Positions 8,636 through 16,937 of a DNA stretch of 64,000 nucleotides are shown piece by piece. Origin of the DNA: Acidobacteriaceae bacterium KBS 89. Its GTDB lineage: Bacteria; Acidobacteriota; Terriglobia; Terriglobales; Acidobacteriaceae. The notes beneath the pieces were generated by a model. The model was not told the DNA's origin, searched no databases, and worked only from the letters and a program-made list of their open reading frames with translations. Each line of letters opens with the position of its first letter. Within the stretch, counting starts at the first letter, position 1. The stretch covers positions 372,001 to 436,000 of the forward strand of contig KB906756.1 of assembly GCA_000381605.1 (NCBI GenBank). The letters run 5' to 3'. Position numbers and translations under genes: made by a program.

Positions 8636-9172
8636 ATGGCCCAAGATCAAACTCGCCGCAACTTCTTACGGACGGTGCCTCTCGCCGCCGCAGTCAGTCT
8701 TCCTCTTGCAGAGCAATTTCTGTTTGCGTCGGGCACCACTTCGGGTGGGGCGCAGGCCGCTACTCCGGAGCCCTTTCAACTGTTCACGTCGGGCAAGCTT
8801 GCGGAGGCGGTGAAGACGCTGCAGGCGAAGCCGGGCAATGACAATCTGTACGCAGCAAAGATGCCGCCTACGACGATTGTGCTGACCGTCGAGGAGAAGA
8901 AGAGCGGCAAGGAGTTCGAATACCACGAAGGCCGTGACCACATCTTTCAGATTCTTGAGGGGAGCACGATCTACGAGGTGGGTGGGACGCCGAAGGACGC
9001 GCGCAACACCAAGCCGGGCGAGTGGCTTGCCCCGACATCGGAGGGAGCGACGACGCTGACGCTGCATAAGGGAGACATGCTGGTGATTCCGCGGGGCACA
9101 CCGCATCGACGCAACACGGAGGCGAGCGTCACGTTGATACTGATCTCAACGGAGGGCTCGGCTAAGGGCTGA
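8636..9172 (+). CDS. Cupin-domain protein with twin-arginine signal
   Basis: The 178-residue protein begins MAQDQTRRNFLRTVPLAAAVS, a classic Tat motif (RRNFLR), so it should be folded before export. The C-terminal half is a cupin barrel: FEYHEGRDHIFQILEGSTIYEVGG, then LTLHKGDMLVIPRGTPHRRN, giving His/Glu-type metal ligands. A GTG at 8621 closer to the AGGGGA sequence is an alternative start adding five residues. It lies 70 bases after the esterase and 16 bases before the acetyltransferase, probably co-transcribed. Function within uronate catabolism is a guess. Confidence 0.75.
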   Translation: MAQDQTRRNFLRTVPLAAAVSLPLAEQFLFASGTTSGGAQAATPEPFQLFTSGKLAEAVKTLQAKPGNDNLYAAKMPPTTIVLTVEEKKSGKEFEYHEGRDHIFQILEGSTIYEVGGTPKDARNTKPGEWLAPTSEGATTLTLHKGDMLVIPRGTPHRRNTEASVTLILISTEGSAKG

Positions 9173-9188
9173 GTCGTTGCACGTGGCT

Positions 9189-9671
9189 ATGATGATCCGT
9201 CCTGCAAGCCCTGCCGATGCCAACGCAATATGGGGGGTTCTGGAGCCTACGATTCGCGCGGGCGAGACTTACACGCTTCCTCGAGACATGGGGAGAGAGC
9301 AAGCTCTTGCGTACTGGTTCGCGCCTGAACAAACTGTCTTCGTCGCGGAACAGGACGGCGAGGTGATTGGCACGTATTATCTTCGGGCTAACCAGAAGGG
9401 TGGTGGCTCGCATGTGGCCAACTGCGGTTACATGACGGCCGCGGGGGCTATGGGTCGCGGCGTGGCGACTTCGATGTGTGAACACTCGCTGGAGTATGCG
9501 CGGTCGCGAGGCTTTCTTGCCATGCAGTTCAACATTGTCGTCGGCAGCAATCGGCCGGCGGTTCACCTGTGGGAGAAGTTGGGCTTTGCGACGGTCGGCC
9601 GGCTTCCTAATGCGTTTCAGCACCCACGTCTTGGTTATGTGGACGCTCTGGTTATGTATCGGACTCTGTAA
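9189..9671 (+). CDS. GNAT-family N-acetyltransferase
   Basis: The 160-residue protein has the GNAT order: N-terminal IRPASPADANAIWGVLEP, a central beta-strand EQDGEVIGTYYLR, the acetyl-CoA loop GAMGRGVATSMCEH, and the C-terminal NIVVGSNRPAVHLWEKLGFATVGRLP. It should transfer acetyl from acetyl-CoA to a small amine or to a protein N-terminus; the acceptor is not predictable. A TTG at 9177 would add four residues, but ATG is preferred. Confidence 0.85.
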   Translation: MMIRPASPADANAIWGVLEPTIRAGETYTLPRDMGREQALAYWFAPEQTVFVAEQDGEVIGTYYLRANQKGGGSHVANCGYMTAAGAMGRGVATSMCEHSLEYARSRGFLAMQFNIVVGSNRPAVHLWEKLGFATVGRLPNAFQHPRLGYVDALVMYRTL

Positions 9672-9733
9672 ATGGTGGCTTCCAGGCTGCTGAGTTGCCC
9701 GGACTCCGGCCTACAACGTACATTGGGCTAACA

Positions 9734-10519
9734 ATGCAAAATACGTCATCGAACATTCTCGACAGCTTCCGCCTCACGAACAAAGTGGCTCTTGTCACCG
9801 GTTCCGCCAGCGGCCTTGGTGCTGCTATCGCCGTTGCGCTTGCACAGGCTGGAGCTACGGTAGCTTGCCACGGCAACCGCCGCGCTGCTACTGAAACTGC
9901 CGCTGCTATAGGCGGAGATGCCGCGGCTTTTCGTGCCGATCTCTCCGCGACCACAGGCGCCGAAGACCTCTTCACGCAGGTCAAGGACAAGTTTGGCCGT
10001 GTCGACATTCTCATCAACAATGCAGGCACTATTCTTCGGGCCGCCGCCGAAGAGGTTACGCTCGAAGATTGGCAGCAGGTTCTGCAGGTTAACCTGACCA
10101 GCGTGTTTCAGCTTTCGCAGCTTGCGGCGCGGGACATGATTCCGCGTGGCGGAATCGGCACGAACTGCGGCAAGATCGTCAACATTGCGTCGCTGCTCAG
10201 CTTTCAGGGCGGCATTCGCGTCCCGGCCTACGCTGCGAGCAAAGGCGGGGTTGCCCAGCTCACCAAGGCTTTTGCGAATGAGTGGGCGCCCAAGGGGATT
10301 CAGGTCAACGCGATTGCGCCGGGGTACTTTGCGACGACCAACACCGAAGCCCTGCAGGCCGACGAGACGCGCAATCGGCAGATCCTCGAACGCATTCCCG
10401 CAGCGCGGTGGGGGCAGCCACAAGACCTCGCAGGGGCTGCTCTGTTCCTCAGCGCACCGGCGAGCAACTACGTCACTGGCACCGTTCTTACCGTGGACGG
10501 CGGCTGGATGGGTCGGTAA
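9734..10519 (+). CDS. kduD: 2-dehydro-3-deoxy-D-gluconate 5-dehydrogenase (SDR)
   Basis: This classical short-chain dehydrogenase of 261 residues has the nucleotide motif TGSASGLG (22-29), NNAG, the catalytic Ser near 152 and YAASK with Y165 and K169. It closes with VTGTVLTVDGGW. It is the best local partner for KduI, reducing 2,5-diketo-3-deoxygluconate to KDG with NADH. The residue pattern alone would fit many SDRs, so the name leans on the neighbours. The upstream ATG-less extension to 9695 is ignored because the ATG at 9734 gives the family length. Confidence 0.85.
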   Translation: MQNTSSNILDSFRLTNKVALVTGSASGLGAAIAVALAQAGATVACHGNRRAATETAAAIGGDAAAFRADLSATTGAEDLFTQVKDKFGRVDILINNAGTILRAAAEEVTLEDWQQVLQVNLTSVFQLSQLAARDMIPRGGIGTNCGKIVNIASLLSFQGGIRVPAYAASKGGVAQLTKAFANEWAPKGIQVNAIAPGYFATTNTEALQADETRNRQILERIPAARWGQPQDLAGAALFLSAPASNYVTGTVLTVDGGWMGR

Positions 10520-10564
10520 CGCCGCTCGCCGCCAGAGTGCATCCAACTGAGACAGGAGAACATC

Positions 10565-10762
10565 ATGCCCCAAAGTCCGCACGATCGCGCCGCCGAATAT
10601 CACAACAAGGCTGCTCATGCCCATGAAGCAGCCGCAACGGCCCACGGCAAGGGTGACCACCTTACCGCGCATGAGTTGTCGAAGCAGGCGCACGAGCACT
10701 CGACCAAGGCCTTCGAACAGTCGAAGGAAGCCGCTGCACATTTCAAGGCGGGAAAAGAGTAA
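10565..10762 (+). CDS. Small Ala/His/Lys-rich helical protein, 65 residues
   Basis: A strong ribosome site (ACAGGAG) precedes the ATG by 6 bases. The protein is almost entirely helix-forming, with repeated A-H-x-A-A, HAHEAAATAHGKGDH and HEHSTKAFEQSKEAAAH, and has no cysteine or membrane segment. Proteins of this look occur widely as unannotated small stress-type proteins. It sits between kduD and the YiaK-like gene in the same direction. No function can be assigned. Confidence 0.75.
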   Translation: MPQSPHDRAAEYHNKAAHAHEAAATAHGKGDHLTAHELSKQAHEHSTKAFEQSKEAAAHFKAGKE

Positions 10763-10788
10763 CAGCGGCTGCGTTCTACACTGGATAA

Positions 10789-11796
10789 ATGCTTCGAGTT
10801 CCCTACGACGACCTTTACGCTACACTCGTCCGCGCCATGAAGAGCCTTGGCCTTGCCGATGACCGTGCGGCCCATTGCGCCCGTCTCTTCGCCGAAACCA
10901 CGCGCGATGGCGTGTATACCCACGGGCTCAACCGGTTTCCCCGTTTCGCCGCTTCCGTCGCTAACGGCAGCGTCGACGTCAACGCCGAACCGAGCAAAGT
11001 TACCGGACTTGGCGCGATCGAACGCTGGGACGGAAATCGTGGAGTCGGTAACCTGAATGCCACCACATGCATGCAACGGGCCGTCACGCTCGCTAAGGAA
11101 CATGGCATTGGGGGCGTGGCGCTTGCCAACACAAACCACTGGATGCGCGGCGGAAGCTATGGCTGGCAAGCAGCTGAGCAAGGGCTATTCGCGATCTGCT
11201 GGAGTAACACCCTGGCCAATATGCCGGTCTGGGGAGCGACTTCGCCGACACTTGGCAACAACCCGATCATCATCGCCGTTCCCCGCCCGGGCGGCCACGT
11301 GGTGCTGGACATGGCGATGTCTCAGTTCTCCTACGGAACGATAGCCGCGTACAGCAAGCGCGGCCAGCCTCTCCCGGTCGACGGAGGCTTCGACGTCGCC
11401 GGTAACCCGACCAAGGATGCAGCGGCAATCGAAGCGTCGCAGCGAGCGCTGCCCGTCGGCTATTGGAAGGGATCGGGGCTTGCTCTTGTGCTTGATATGC
11501 TCGCGGCCATGCTTTCGGGGGGCAACGCGACGCATCAGATTCCGATGGAGCCCGTGCGGGAGACGGGCCTCTCTCAGATTTTTCTCGCGATCGATCCCAC
11601 TTCAGTCGCCAGTCCAAAAGAGCTCACCCGGATCGCTGAGGGTATTCTCGGCTCACTGCGCGAAGCGACGCCGGTAGACCCTAACAAGCCTGTGCGTTAC
11701 CCCGGCGAACAGACCTTACAACTTCGCGAGGAAAATCTCAGACTCGGCGTTCCCGTCGATCCGGAGATTTGGCAGCGAATAAGTGATATTCGTTAG
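10789..11796 (+). CDS. Malate/L-lactate/2,3-diketogulonate dehydrogenase family (YiaK-like)
   Basis: The 335-residue protein belongs to the Ldh_2 family of NAD(P)-dependent 2-keto-acid reductases. Visible marks are RDGVYTHGLNRFP (catalytic-region H45), GGVALANTNHWMRGGSYGWQA, the cofactor stretch TLGNNPIIIAVP and YWKGSGLALVLDMLAAMLSGG. YiaK reduces 2,3-diketo-L-gulonate, and its relatives handle ureidoglycolate or malate. In this locus a sugar-acid substrate is likely. It ends the plus-strand group and is followed by a strong hairpin terminator. Confidence 0.88.
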   Translation: MLRVPYDDLYATLVRAMKSLGLADDRAAHCARLFAETTRDGVYTHGLNRFPRFAASVANGSVDVNAEPSKVTGLGAIERWDGNRGVGNLNATTCMQRAVTLAKEHGIGGVALANTNHWMRGGSYGWQAAEQGLFAICWSNTLANMPVWGATSPTLGNNPIIIAVPRPGGHVVLDMAMSQFSYGTIAAYSKRGQPLPVDGGFDVAGNPTKDAAAIEASQRALPVGYWKGSGLALVLDMLAAMLSGGNATHQIPMEPVRETGLSQIFLAIDPTSVASPKELTRIAEGILGSLREATPVDPNKPVRYPGEQTLQLREENLRLGVPVDPEIWQRISDIR

Positions 11797-11831
11797 GTAG
11801 CAACAGACCTAGATATCGCAGCGGACAAAGT

Positions 11832-11866
11832 ACGACAGGCAGCGGGATTATCCCGCTGCCTGTCGT
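11832..11866. terminator. Perfect hairpin between convergent genes
   Basis: ACGACAGGCAGCGGGA (11832-11847) pairs perfectly with TCCCGCTGCCTGTCGT (11851-11866) over a 3-base loop. It separates the YiaK-like gene from the receptor gene that ends at 11888 on the opposite strand, so it probably stops both. Confidence 0.8.
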
Positions 11867-11887
11867 TCTTCGTTGATGGAATCGAAT

Positions 11888-14647
11888 TTAGAAGTGGAAG
11901 CCCAACTCCGCCGTCAGGGCGCGAGGTGTGACGTAGTGAGTTCCGCTGAAGGTGGAGAGAAAGTTATACAGCGCGTACTGGTTGGTGATGTTGACGGCTG
12001 TCAGGCGAAGGCTCCACTTGGTCTTCTCAGTGTTGAACAGATTGTCCTGACCGATCGACACATCGAAGAGACTGCGCTCCTGAATTCGTGGAGGGTTCTT
12101 GTCATCGTTCTCGGTACCCGGTGCCGGAATCGAAACCAGTTTGGATGTGAGCTGCGAGGCCAGACATTGTCCGCCAGGGATTCCGGCGAACGGAGTCGCC
12201 TTGACGCCATTGCACACAAGTCCAGCCTGAAACTGCTGGTCTGCGGTCAATCCACTGAGGTCGATTCCCGGCTTGCCGTTGATCGTAATCGACGGTCCGC
12301 CGTTGATTGGATTGCACGAGCTGTTTGGATCAGTGACGTTGTAGCATGGCACGGCACCAGCGGTCAGACCGCTGTCAAACCTCCAGTTGAACCCCACCCA
12401 CGGGCTGCGCTTCCCGGGAATCTGGTACTGAAGGTGCGTTGTCTGGTTGAACCGTTCGTCGTGATCGATGCGGAATGGAAATCCACTTCCCCCCACAGTA
12501 GCGCCTGCTCCGGCGACCTGCGGCGGGAAGAAGCGTGCCGCGACCGAGGACATGACAACAAACGCAGAGAGGTTATGGAAGTTGGGAACGCTTGCACGCA
12601 GCGCGAAGCCCGGGATCTTCGAGTTGTGCCAGTCGATCGGGAACGTAATCGGCGTATTGCCAAGCACGCTGAAGTCGAATGCGTTGTGAGTGTACTTCCA
12701 GATGTAGTCGCCGCTGATGACGAGGTTCTTGCCGAACGCCTGCTGCAAACCGGCATGAAACTCGTTCTTGAATCCTGGTTGAAGGTTTCCACTCGCATCC
12801 GAGCAAGCGAGAAGCGGGTTCAACACGGGGCTCAGGCATCCCTGGCTCGACAACACAAGGTTTTCGTTGAAGGGCGATTCCAGAGTCCGTGCATACGAGA
12901 CACGAAGGACCGTGTTGGTCTGTTTGATGCTGTAGGAGACACCCAAGCGAGGCTCGGCCTGACGGGCAATCGTCAGACCGTTGTACAGATCGCCGCGTAT
13001 CCCAACGTTGAAGAGCCAGTTGCCAGCCTTGATCTGGTCCTGGACATACAACGCAAGTTCTTTCACGTCGGTGTGCCCGATAAAGTTGAACTGGCCGCCG
13101 CCACGGGTAAGATCGAATGGGAGCAGCACAGGATTGAATGTGCCTCCAACCGATGGATCGTTGGAGATGAAGCCCGCGGCTGCGCACTGCGACGGGCTAG
13201 TAAATCCGGGCTGCGAGGCTCCGGTGACGTCGACGCACGGCGAGTTGAAGGTGGAGCTGACAATTCCAAGGGTGTCGCTCTCTCGCAGAAAGGTCTGCGA
13301 ATAGTTTGCGCCAATCTTGATATTGTGGCGGCCCTTCGCGTAAGAGAGGTCGCTGTGTACTCCGGCATTCGTCAGCGAACGAGTCTGCGAGATCGTCTGG
13401 TTTTGAAGATTCGGCGGTCCCAGGTCCGCGAGAGGATTGTCACTAGGGTAGTAGTTGTACTCATCCTTCCGGACATATGGCCCAAAGTTGAAGACCGAGT
13501 TGTTCCCGATGGTGCGGGTGTAGGTCGGGGCAATGTCGAAGGTGCCGATCTTCGAACGCTGATCGGTATTGCCCACGTTGCCGAAGATCGGGTTGGCGCC
13601 TGTGCCTCCGCTAATGACATTTTGAACATTCAAATTGTCATAGGCATTCGGTGTCTGAAACCACGAGCGGCTGTAGTTCAGGTTGAGGTGGATCGAGTCC
13701 ACCGCGGTGAGCTGGCGATCGATGCGATCGAAGATATTAAGCTCATTGCCCTTATCGTGAAAGACGACAAACTCAGGAGGGTCAAGAAACCTGCCTGTGT
13801 TCAGGCCGTCGACTTCGATGAAGTTGCCCCAGTTCTTGCCGCCGTAACTGAGATCGACTGCCCCAGTCGCCGACCCAAAGGTTCCATAGGAGGTTGTGAT
13901 GCTCCCGGTCGGCTTCTTCACCCCCATGCCCGATCGCGTCGTCACCTGAATGACCAGGGCTGTTTTACCGCCGAACTCGGCCGGCGGCGCTCCAGAGATC
14001 ACCTCGATCGACTGGACCGAGTTCGAAGGGAGTTGGTTGGAGAAGACCTTGCTCTGCTGGTCGGTGATCGGCTGGCCGTCGATGGAAAAAGAGTTGGATG
14101 CATGGTCACCGAGGCCATGGAAGAGACCGTTCGAGTCCGCCGCCACGCCCGGCGAAGACAGAGTGACCAGCGAGCTGAGCGAAGAGGACTGGCTCTCCAG
14201 TGGAAGCTTGTTGAACGCGTCGCGATCAAGATCGGTGTGGAACGTCGAGTCGTTCTCCAGCAGATCACCGCTGGTGTTCACGTCGACGGTGGTCGAAGAC
14301 CCTTCAACGGCCAAGGTCGTCTTCAGCGAAACCGGCACAGTCGACCGCACTTCGACGTCCTGGTTGAGCGTTGCGAACCCCGCCACCGAAATAGAGAGGT
14401 GGTAGGGGTTGAACGGCAGGTTCGTAAATTGGTAATGGCCTTCCTGATCCGAAGTGGCGGTCCTGCTTAAGCCGCTGACTGGATTTGCTACTGTTACGGT
14501 CGCACCGGGCACGATGGCCCCGGTCGTGTCTGTAAGTGTGCCGTAGATGGTACCGGCGCTTCCAGATTGGGCCCATAGACCCGAAATACTGAGCGAAAAG
14601 ATAATCGCAAATGCTGCGAAGGTGCTGCGTCTTAGCGACGTATGCAT
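11888..14647 (-). CDS. TonB-dependent receptor with carboxypeptidase-like regulatory domain
   Basis: The 919-residue protein starts MHTSLRRSTFAAFAIIF after an AGGGGG site spaced 6 bases from the ATG; in-frame upstream codons lack these signs. After the signal peptide comes a CarboxypepD_reg domain (GTIYGTLTDTTGAIVPGATVTV), then a plug region (GLGDHASNSFSIDGQPITDQQ; VISGAPPAEFGGKTALVIQV) and a long beta-barrel ending RALTAELGFHF. This is the Oar-like type abundant in Acidobacteriota. A small His/Cys exported protein is encoded just upstream in the same direction, which hints at a metal or metal-chelate ligand. A carbohydrate ligand from the adjacent uronate locus is the alternative. Confidence 0.9.
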   Translation of the reverse strand: MHTSLRRSTFAAFAIIFSLSISGLWAQSGSAGTIYGTLTDTTGAIVPGATVTVANPVSGLSRTATSDQEGHYQFTNLPFNPYHLSISVAGFATLNQDVEVRSTVPVSLKTTLAVEGSSTTVDVNTSGDLLENDSTFHTDLDRDAFNKLPLESQSSSLSSLVTLSSPGVAADSNGLFHGLGDHASNSFSIDGQPITDQQSKVFSNQLPSNSVQSIEVISGAPPAEFGGKTALVIQVTTRSGMGVKKPTGSITTSYGTFGSATGAVDLSYGGKNWGNFIEVDGLNTGRFLDPPEFVVFHDKGNELNIFDRIDRQLTAVDSIHLNLNYSRSWFQTPNAYDNLNVQNVISGGTGANPIFGNVGNTDQRSKIGTFDIAPTYTRTIGNNSVFNFGPYVRKDEYNYYPSDNPLADLGPPNLQNQTISQTRSLTNAGVHSDLSYAKGRHNIKIGANYSQTFLRESDTLGIVSSTFNSPCVDVTGASQPGFTSPSQCAAAGFISNDPSVGGTFNPVLLPFDLTRGGGQFNFIGHTDVKELALYVQDQIKAGNWLFNVGIRGDLYNGLTIARQAEPRLGVSYSIKQTNTVLRVSYARTLESPFNENLVLSSQGCLSPVLNPLLACSDASGNLQPGFKNEFHAGLQQAFGKNLVISGDYIWKYTHNAFDFSVLGNTPITFPIDWHNSKIPGFALRASVPNFHNLSAFVVMSSVAARFFPPQVAGAGATVGGSGFPFRIDHDERFNQTTHLQYQIPGKRSPWVGFNWRFDSGLTAGAVPCYNVTDPNSSCNPINGGPSITINGKPGIDLSGLTADQQFQAGLVCNGVKATPFAGIPGGQCLASQLTSKLVSIPAPGTENDDKNPPRIQERSLFDVSIGQDNLFNTEKTKWSLRLTAVNITNQYALYNFLSTFSGTHYVTPRALTAELGFHF

Positions 14648-14690
14648 GTACAACCCCCTGACTCTTAGCCTGATTTTTTTTGACGATGTT

Positions 14691-15008
14691 CTACGCGAGA
14701 ACTCGGTCAACAGGCGGGGGTCTGGTAAAGAGTGCAAATGTAGAGAAATTCCGGGGCAACGTTGGTGGAACAAACTGTTCCACAACCGACACCACGGGCG
14801 CGACGTGCAGCACCACGGGGAGTTCGGCTGCCAGTACGCTTACGTGCGCTGTGGCGCACAGCCCGCAGTCCGCATGGGAGATGTGCCCTTGCGGGTGGAC
14901 GTGGAGAACTTGAATCGCCCCACAGGCAACGACCAGAGAGAGGCACAGCAGCGCGAGGACGAGCCTCCACGAGCTTTGCACATTCGGTCTTGAGCCTGGA
15001 TTGTTCAT
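14691..15008 (-). CDS. Small exported protein with His/Cys cluster, DUF2946-like
   Basis: The 105-residue protein has an N-terminal hydrophobic signal (SSWRLVLALLCLSLVVACG), then HVHPQGHISHADCGLCATAHV, rich in His and Cys and ending in a CxxC-like DCGLC. This pattern occurs in small periplasmic or membrane proteins near copper, nickel or zinc TonB receptors. The gene ends 43 bases before the receptor start and both probably share one transcript. Metal binding is inferred from composition only. Confidence 0.7.
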   Translation of the reverse strand: MNNPGSRPNVQSSWRLVLALLCLSLVVACGAIQVLHVHPQGHISHADCGLCATAHVSVLAAELPVVLHVAPVVSVVEQFVPPTLPRNFSTFALFTRPPPVDRVLA

Positions 15009-15080
15009 CTGAATTCAACTATATCGCAGAGCGCTTATATGCATTGGACGCGGGCGACGGCTGATTTGTTTCGCCGCAGA

Positions 15081-15095
15081 CTGAATGCGATTCAG
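15081..15095. promoter_or_regulatory. Candidate operator palindrome upstream of the His/Cys gene
   Basis: CTGAAT-GCG-ATTCAG is a perfect 6+6 palindrome in the 97-base gap between rpsA and the small His/Cys gene. No T-run follows on either side, so an operator is more likely than a terminator. It could be the site of a metal-responsive repressor. Confidence 0.35.
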
Positions 15096-15105
15096 ATGCA
15101 ACTAC

Positions 15106-16815
15106 TTACACCAGTTGCACTTTGATCTTCTTCGCTCCGCGATCGACCATCGTGATGCGGAAGCTTCGAACCTGACCCGCGCGGACCGGCTCGGACTTTG
15201 CCTCGCTGGCCGAAGGCCCATTCTTCCATCGGGATGCCAGCATGGAGCTTAACGACGAAAGGTCCACTGCACCGGCCTGCGGTTGCTCCTTCGCTGCAGC
15301 CTCCAAAACCAGGCGAGCGCTCGCGTGGATGCCTTCCCCAAGTTCCACGGTTCCATGATCTTCCGAGATTTCAATCAGCCGGCCGGAAACCACCTCACCC
15401 ACCTTGTGTTCGACGATGTACTCATCAAGACCAGTCGGGACGAGTTGTTTCATGCTCAGACGGAGTTGCCGTTTGTCCTTGTCGACCTCGAGCACCTTCG
15501 CCTTCACCACTTGGCCAGCGCGAAGCACGTCCTGTGGTCGCTCAATCCGCTTCTCGGCGCTGATCTCGCTGACGTGAATCATCCCCTCGATACCCTCGGC
15601 GAGCTGCACAAACGCACCGAACTTCGTGAAGGTCGTCACCGGTCCTTCGACCTGCGAGCCCACCATAAACTTCTCCGGCGCTTCAGCCCATGGATCGCCA
15701 AGTGTCTGTTTCAGTCCGAGCGACATGCGACGCTCCGCAGCATTCACTCCGAGAATCATTACCTCGACGACATCGCCCGGCTTCACCATGTCGCCGGGCT
15801 TTCTTACCTTCTTCGCCCACGACATCTCGGAGAGGTGAACCATCCCTTCAATGCCCGGCTCCAGTTCGACAAACGCTCCAAAGTCGGTGACCCGCGTCAC
15901 CTTGCCGCGCACGCGCTCGCCTGCAGTGTACTTGCCTGCGACAGCATCCCAGGGATGCGGCTGCAGCTGCTTCATGCCCAGCGAAATTCGTTTGCCGGAA
16001 GGCTCGATCTTGAGCACCTTCGCGTCGATCTGCTGCCCCACGTTCAGGATATCGGCGGGCTTCTCCACGCGGCTCCACGCTATATCGCTGATGTGAAGCA
16101 GGCCATCCACACCGCCGATATCGACGAACGCTCCATAGTCCGTCAGGCTGCGCACCGTGCCCGACACGGTGTCGCCCTCCTTGATCTCGGAGTAGCGCCG
16201 CTCCTTGTTGGAACGGTCCTCCTCTTCGGAGACAGCACGACGGTCGACCACAACATCTTCTTCAGTGGAGTCGAGCTTGATGATGCGGCAACGGATCTCC
16301 TGCCCTACCAGCCCTTCCAACTCGCCCGCGTCACGCGCCCCGCTGCGCGACCCTGGCATAAACGCTCGCACTCCTACATCGACTGTCAGGCCACCCTTCA
16401 CAACGGCGGTCACCGTGCCGACGATGATTGCTTTATCTGCGAAGGCCTGTTCGAGGGCGGTCCAGTCCTTGGGTTGCTCCGCCCGCAACCGCGAGAGCTC
16501 GTAGTAGCCCTCCTCATTGCGTCCTTTCACCGAAACCTGCAGCTTGCTCCCGGGTTCCACTGTCTCCTTGGCGCTTTCAAAGAGAGACACTGGCAGCACG
16601 CCCTCCGTCTTGTATCCAATATCGACGAAGACAAATTCAGCCGAGACCGCAACAACTGTTCCCGATATCTGTCGCCCACCCTCTCCGGACCGTCGCGAGT
16701 GGCTCCGCTCGAACTCGGAGAGGATCGAATCAAAGGACTCCATCGGCTCAGAGGCTGCGGGTATTTCAGTCGTGTTCAAAGAGTTGCTTGTCTCTGGAAG
16801 GTTGGAAGGGGACAT
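15106..16815 (-). CDS. rpsA: 30S ribosomal protein S1
   Basis: This 569-residue protein binds mRNA at the 30S subunit and helps start translation. Six S1 (OB-fold) repeats can be followed at about 47-115, 129-195, 213-281, 297-367, 383-453 and 470-560. The third to fifth are the most typical, with GAFVDIGGVDGLLHISD, GAFVELEPGIEGMVHLSE and GAFVQLAEGIEGMIHVSE. The last repeat is degenerate and interrupted by an insertion. A 45-residue acidic, Ser-rich N-terminal tail precedes repeat 1. Six repeats match the usual bacterial S1. It is transcribed alone, divergent from the M23 peptidase gene. Confidence 0.95.
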   Translation of the reverse strand: MSPSNLPETSNSLNTTEIPAASEPMESFDSILSEFERSHSRRSGEGGRQISGTVVAVSAEFVFVDIGYKTEGVLPVSLFESAKETVEPGSKLQVSVKGRNEEGYYELSRLRAEQPKDWTALEQAFADKAIIVGTVTAVVKGGLTVDVGVRAFMPGSRSGARDAGELEGLVGQEIRCRIIKLDSTEEDVVVDRRAVSEEEDRSNKERRYSEIKEGDTVSGTVRSLTDYGAFVDIGGVDGLLHISDIAWSRVEKPADILNVGQQIDAKVLKIEPSGKRISLGMKQLQPHPWDAVAGKYTAGERVRGKVTRVTDFGAFVELEPGIEGMVHLSEMSWAKKVRKPGDMVKPGDVVEVMILGVNAAERRMSLGLKQTLGDPWAEAPEKFMVGSQVEGPVTTFTKFGAFVQLAEGIEGMIHVSEISAEKRIERPQDVLRAGQVVKAKVLEVDKDKRQLRLSMKQLVPTGLDEYIVEHKVGEVVSGRLIEISEDHGTVELGEGIHASARLVLEAAAKEQPQAGAVDLSSLSSMLASRWKNGPSASEAKSEPVRAGQVRSFRITMVDRGAKKIKVQLV

Positions 16816-16937
16816 GGCGGGGTGGGCCTCGTGCTTACCGTATTTTGGCTAGAATATCACCGCTTCACGTGAGTGTGTCGCTCCCTCGAGAGAGCGCCAC
16901 ACGGCTGCGTCATCGACTCTTGCTAGACTGCTCTCTC

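Noticed and set aside
11873..14470. An 865-codon open frame on the plus strand
   Set aside because: It lies antisense to the full-length TonB receptor and has no domain, signal peptide or ribosome site; GC-rich codon use on the other strand explains it.
15283..16872. A 529-codon open frame on the plus strand
   Set aside because: It is antisense to rpsA, whose six S1 repeats are clear.
16428..16937. N-terminal extension of the M23 peptidase frame
   Set aside because: The signal peptide begins at 16938, and the extension overlaps rpsA on the other strand.
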